DNA of 64,000 nucleotides from Lederbergia lenta NBRC 16444. Lineage in GTDB: Bacteria > Bacillota > Bacilli > Bacillales > Bacillaceae_C. Numbering within the stretch: the stretch's first letter is position 1; the number at the start of each line of letters is the position of its first letter. Shown here one piece after another: positions 62,878 through 64,000 of the stretch. Made by a program: the position numbers and the translations under genes. The notes beneath the pieces were generated by a model. The model made no database searches, had not been told where the DNA came from, and was given only the letters and a program-made list of their open reading frames with translations. The stretch lies in contig NZ_BCVC01000001.1 of NCBI RefSeq assembly GCF_001591545.1, positions 1,116,001-1,180,000 of the forward strand, written 5' to 3'.

Positions 62878-63852
62878 TTACGCTGTTCCTAGTACAACTC
62901 CAAGCTCTTTCAAGTATTGACGATAGGAGATACTCATACGGTCACAAATGAGTGAAAGCTCGATTTGTAGATCAAGCGGTAGTTCTTCCGGTTTTTGATT
63001 TTCAACAATCGGCTTGTCCTGAATAAAAATATCGTCTTGGAATTGAATAATCTCTTCATCTGACAAACCAGTTTCGTAATTAAATGATAATATACCATAG
63101 GCAACAGATTTCTCTTCATTAATAGGACGAACTGTTAATAAAATGGTCATTAAATTACCATGCTCGCGATCCCTCTTTGTAAAGCTCACTGTGAAAGGGC
63201 GATGAATTTCATATGTATAATAAACATACTTTGGAGTACCTGAACCATCTGGGTCAGGCTGATATATAGCAATTTCATCTGAAAAAATTCTACCATTCTC
63301 TTTGTGTACCTTATAATCTTGGACTTCGCGATGACTTTCCGTCCCTAAAAAACCTTCATGAACAACTGCAAGATGTCCTACATCGAGAAAATTTTCGATG
63401 ATGCGCGGTGGTTTTGCTACAACTTCTTGAGGTCCCCAGATAACATTATGATAACTTTTGTCTTCCATTGGTGGGTAATGGAATAAGTTAGGTTTATTTC
63501 CTGCAAAATTAATCCATATTAATCCGTATTTTTCTATACAACCGTAAGAGATTGCTTTTGCTTTTCGGGGGATGGCTCTTTCTTCTGGAAGCTGAGGGAT
63601 TTTGACACATGCGCCGCTATCCTCATATTCCCATGCATGATACGGGCATACTAAACAGTCATTTTTCACCTCACCTAAAGATAATGCTGCTCCCCGATGA
63701 ATACATAAATCTTTAAATGCATGTACTCCTTTACTATTTCTAAAAATGGCAAGACGCTCACCCATAAGAATAACTTGAATAGGTTTTTCTTTGACGTCTT
63801 CTGAACGGCAAGCAACGAGCCAATCTTCTAGTAATACTTTATCTTGTAACAT
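62878..63852 (-). CDS. Rieske non-heme iron oxygenase, alpha subunit type
   Basis: This 324-residue protein has an N-terminal Rieske [2Fe-2S] domain (CIHRGAAL, then CPYHAWEY, residues about 49-75) and a catalytic domain with the mononuclear-iron motif ENFLDVGHLAVVHEGF. It resembles ring-hydroxylating and demethylating oxygenases of the vanillate demethylase/pheophorbide oxygenase type. No reductase or beta subunit is adjacent, so electrons must come from elsewhere. The substrate is unknown. ATG 63852 follows GGAGGGAT. Confidence 0.88.
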   Translation of the reverse strand: MLQDKVLLEDWLVACRSEDVKEKPIQVILMGERLAIFRNSKGVHAFKDLCIHRGAALSLGEVKNDCLVCPYHAWEYEDSGACVKIPQLPEERAIPRKAKAISYGCIEKYGLIWINFAGNKPNLFHYPPMEDKSYHNVIWGPQEVVAKPPRIIENFLDVGHLAVVHEGFLGTESHREVQDYKVHKENGRIFSDEIAIYQPDPDGSGTPKYVYYTYEIHRPFTVSFTKRDREHGNLMTILLTVRPINEEKSVAYGILSFNYETGLSDEEIIQFQDDIFIQDKPIVENQKPEELPLDLQIELSLICDRMSISYRQYLKELGVVLGTA

Positions 63853-64000
63853 GTATGAATCCCTCCGCAGTTAAGTTTCTCTTTCTTATTTTAATTTGAG
63901 AAAGCGATTCGGTCAATACCAAAGGCGAACCAAATATGGTTATACAATTAAAAATGTTCGTTTTTCACTATACAAATTCTTTTTTATTATATATAATTCA

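Noticed and set aside
62757..62951. 64-codon ORF between the Gly/Tyr/Pro protein and the oxygenase
   Set aside because: It runs across the bidirectional terminator hairpin and into the oxygenase gene on the other strand.
1..64000. CRISPR arrays, IS elements, prophage, rRNA or standard tRNA genes
   Set aside because: No regularly spaced direct repeats, transposase, integrase, phage structural genes, rRNA sequence or complete canonical tRNA were seen on either strand.

Overview
The window is AT-rich DNA from a spore-forming member of the Bacillaceae. Gene content and order follow several Bacillus subtilis neighbourhoods: the hisC-tyrA-aroA operon, the ypbQ/ypbR/ypcP/ypdQ/ypeP/ypeQ block, mntR, ypgR-brxA, ypjP-thymidylate synthase-dfrA, yplQ, ypmR-ypmS, msrA-msrB, ypqE, and yozE/yozD/deoD/yodJ/ctp/yokU. 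Start codons are often TTG or GTG behind strong AGGAGG-type ribosome sites. I cannot name the species. The many departures from B. subtilis order and the GC-rich Bacillaceae repeat at 41.4 kb would fit an Oceanobacillus/Virgibacillus-like relative, but that is inference.

Layout. 0-3.6 kb: end of an aromatic amino acid operon (hisC, tyrA, aroA). 3.7-6.9 kb: a type III polyketide synthase with its membrane methyltransferase, then a CYP152 peroxygenase P450. 7-13.9 kb: the double dynamin DynA, a two-domain sulfurtransferase, a 5'-3' exonuclease and two small unknown families. 14-15.2 kb: a decayed amino acid permease and a DUF2512 membrane protein. 15.3-23 kb: two RNase H-like proteins, a small zinc protein, a cold-shock protein, MntR, a methyltransferase, an AIM24 protein, an ABC-F ATPase, YpgR and a bacilliredoxin, followed by an untracked 24-codon membrane microprotein. 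23-31 kb: YpjP, a lethal-factor-like metallopeptidase, thyA-dfrA, hemolysin III, DegV, YpmR/YpmS, MsrA/MsrB, a PTS IIA protein and a YjcZ-type small protein. 31-40.5 kb: housekeeping and cell-wall genes (deoD, yodJ, ctp, a CAP protein), a MATE transporter, an acetyltransferase with an unusual tRNA-shaped leader, and DedA. 40.5-42.8 kb: a degraded region with a broken immunity-like gene and a repeat. 42.9-46.4 kb: divergent NHEJ genes ligD and ku, then a PAP2 phosphatase.

46.4-52.6 kb: a cold-shock gene with a long leader, then the minus-strand ribonucleotide reductase operon nrdA-flavodoxin-nrdB. This operon is preceded by an adenosylcobalamin riboswitch with a terminator. nrdA is interrupted by a 1.22 kb group I intron that carries an HNH homing endonuclease. 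The conserved P, Q, R and S elements and a P1 pairing with the U-G wobble are visible, and the spliced frame restores a complete NrdA. 52.6-54.9 kb: a SAM-I riboswitch driving a duplicated AhpD-like protein, then a cation efflux pump. 54.9-62.2 kb: an AraC regulator, a TRAP transporter (DctP, DctQ, DctM) with a CcpA-site candidate, and an operon of a Gfo/Idh/MocA dehydrogenase, a DUF993 protein and a TIM-barrel isomerase. This last group looks like an uncharacterised carbohydrate uptake and catabolism system. The window ends with a Gly/Tyr/Pro-rich small protein and a Rieske oxygenase.

The best candidates for new biology are the tRNA-like leader of the acetyltransferase (about 39.2 kb), the TRAP/Gfo-DUF993-isomerase cluster, the SAM-I riboswitch on an AhpD-family gene, the 24-codon membrane peptide, and the riboswitch-controlled, intron-interrupted reductase. 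I saw no rRNA gene, standard functional tRNA gene, CRISPR array, IS element or prophage.
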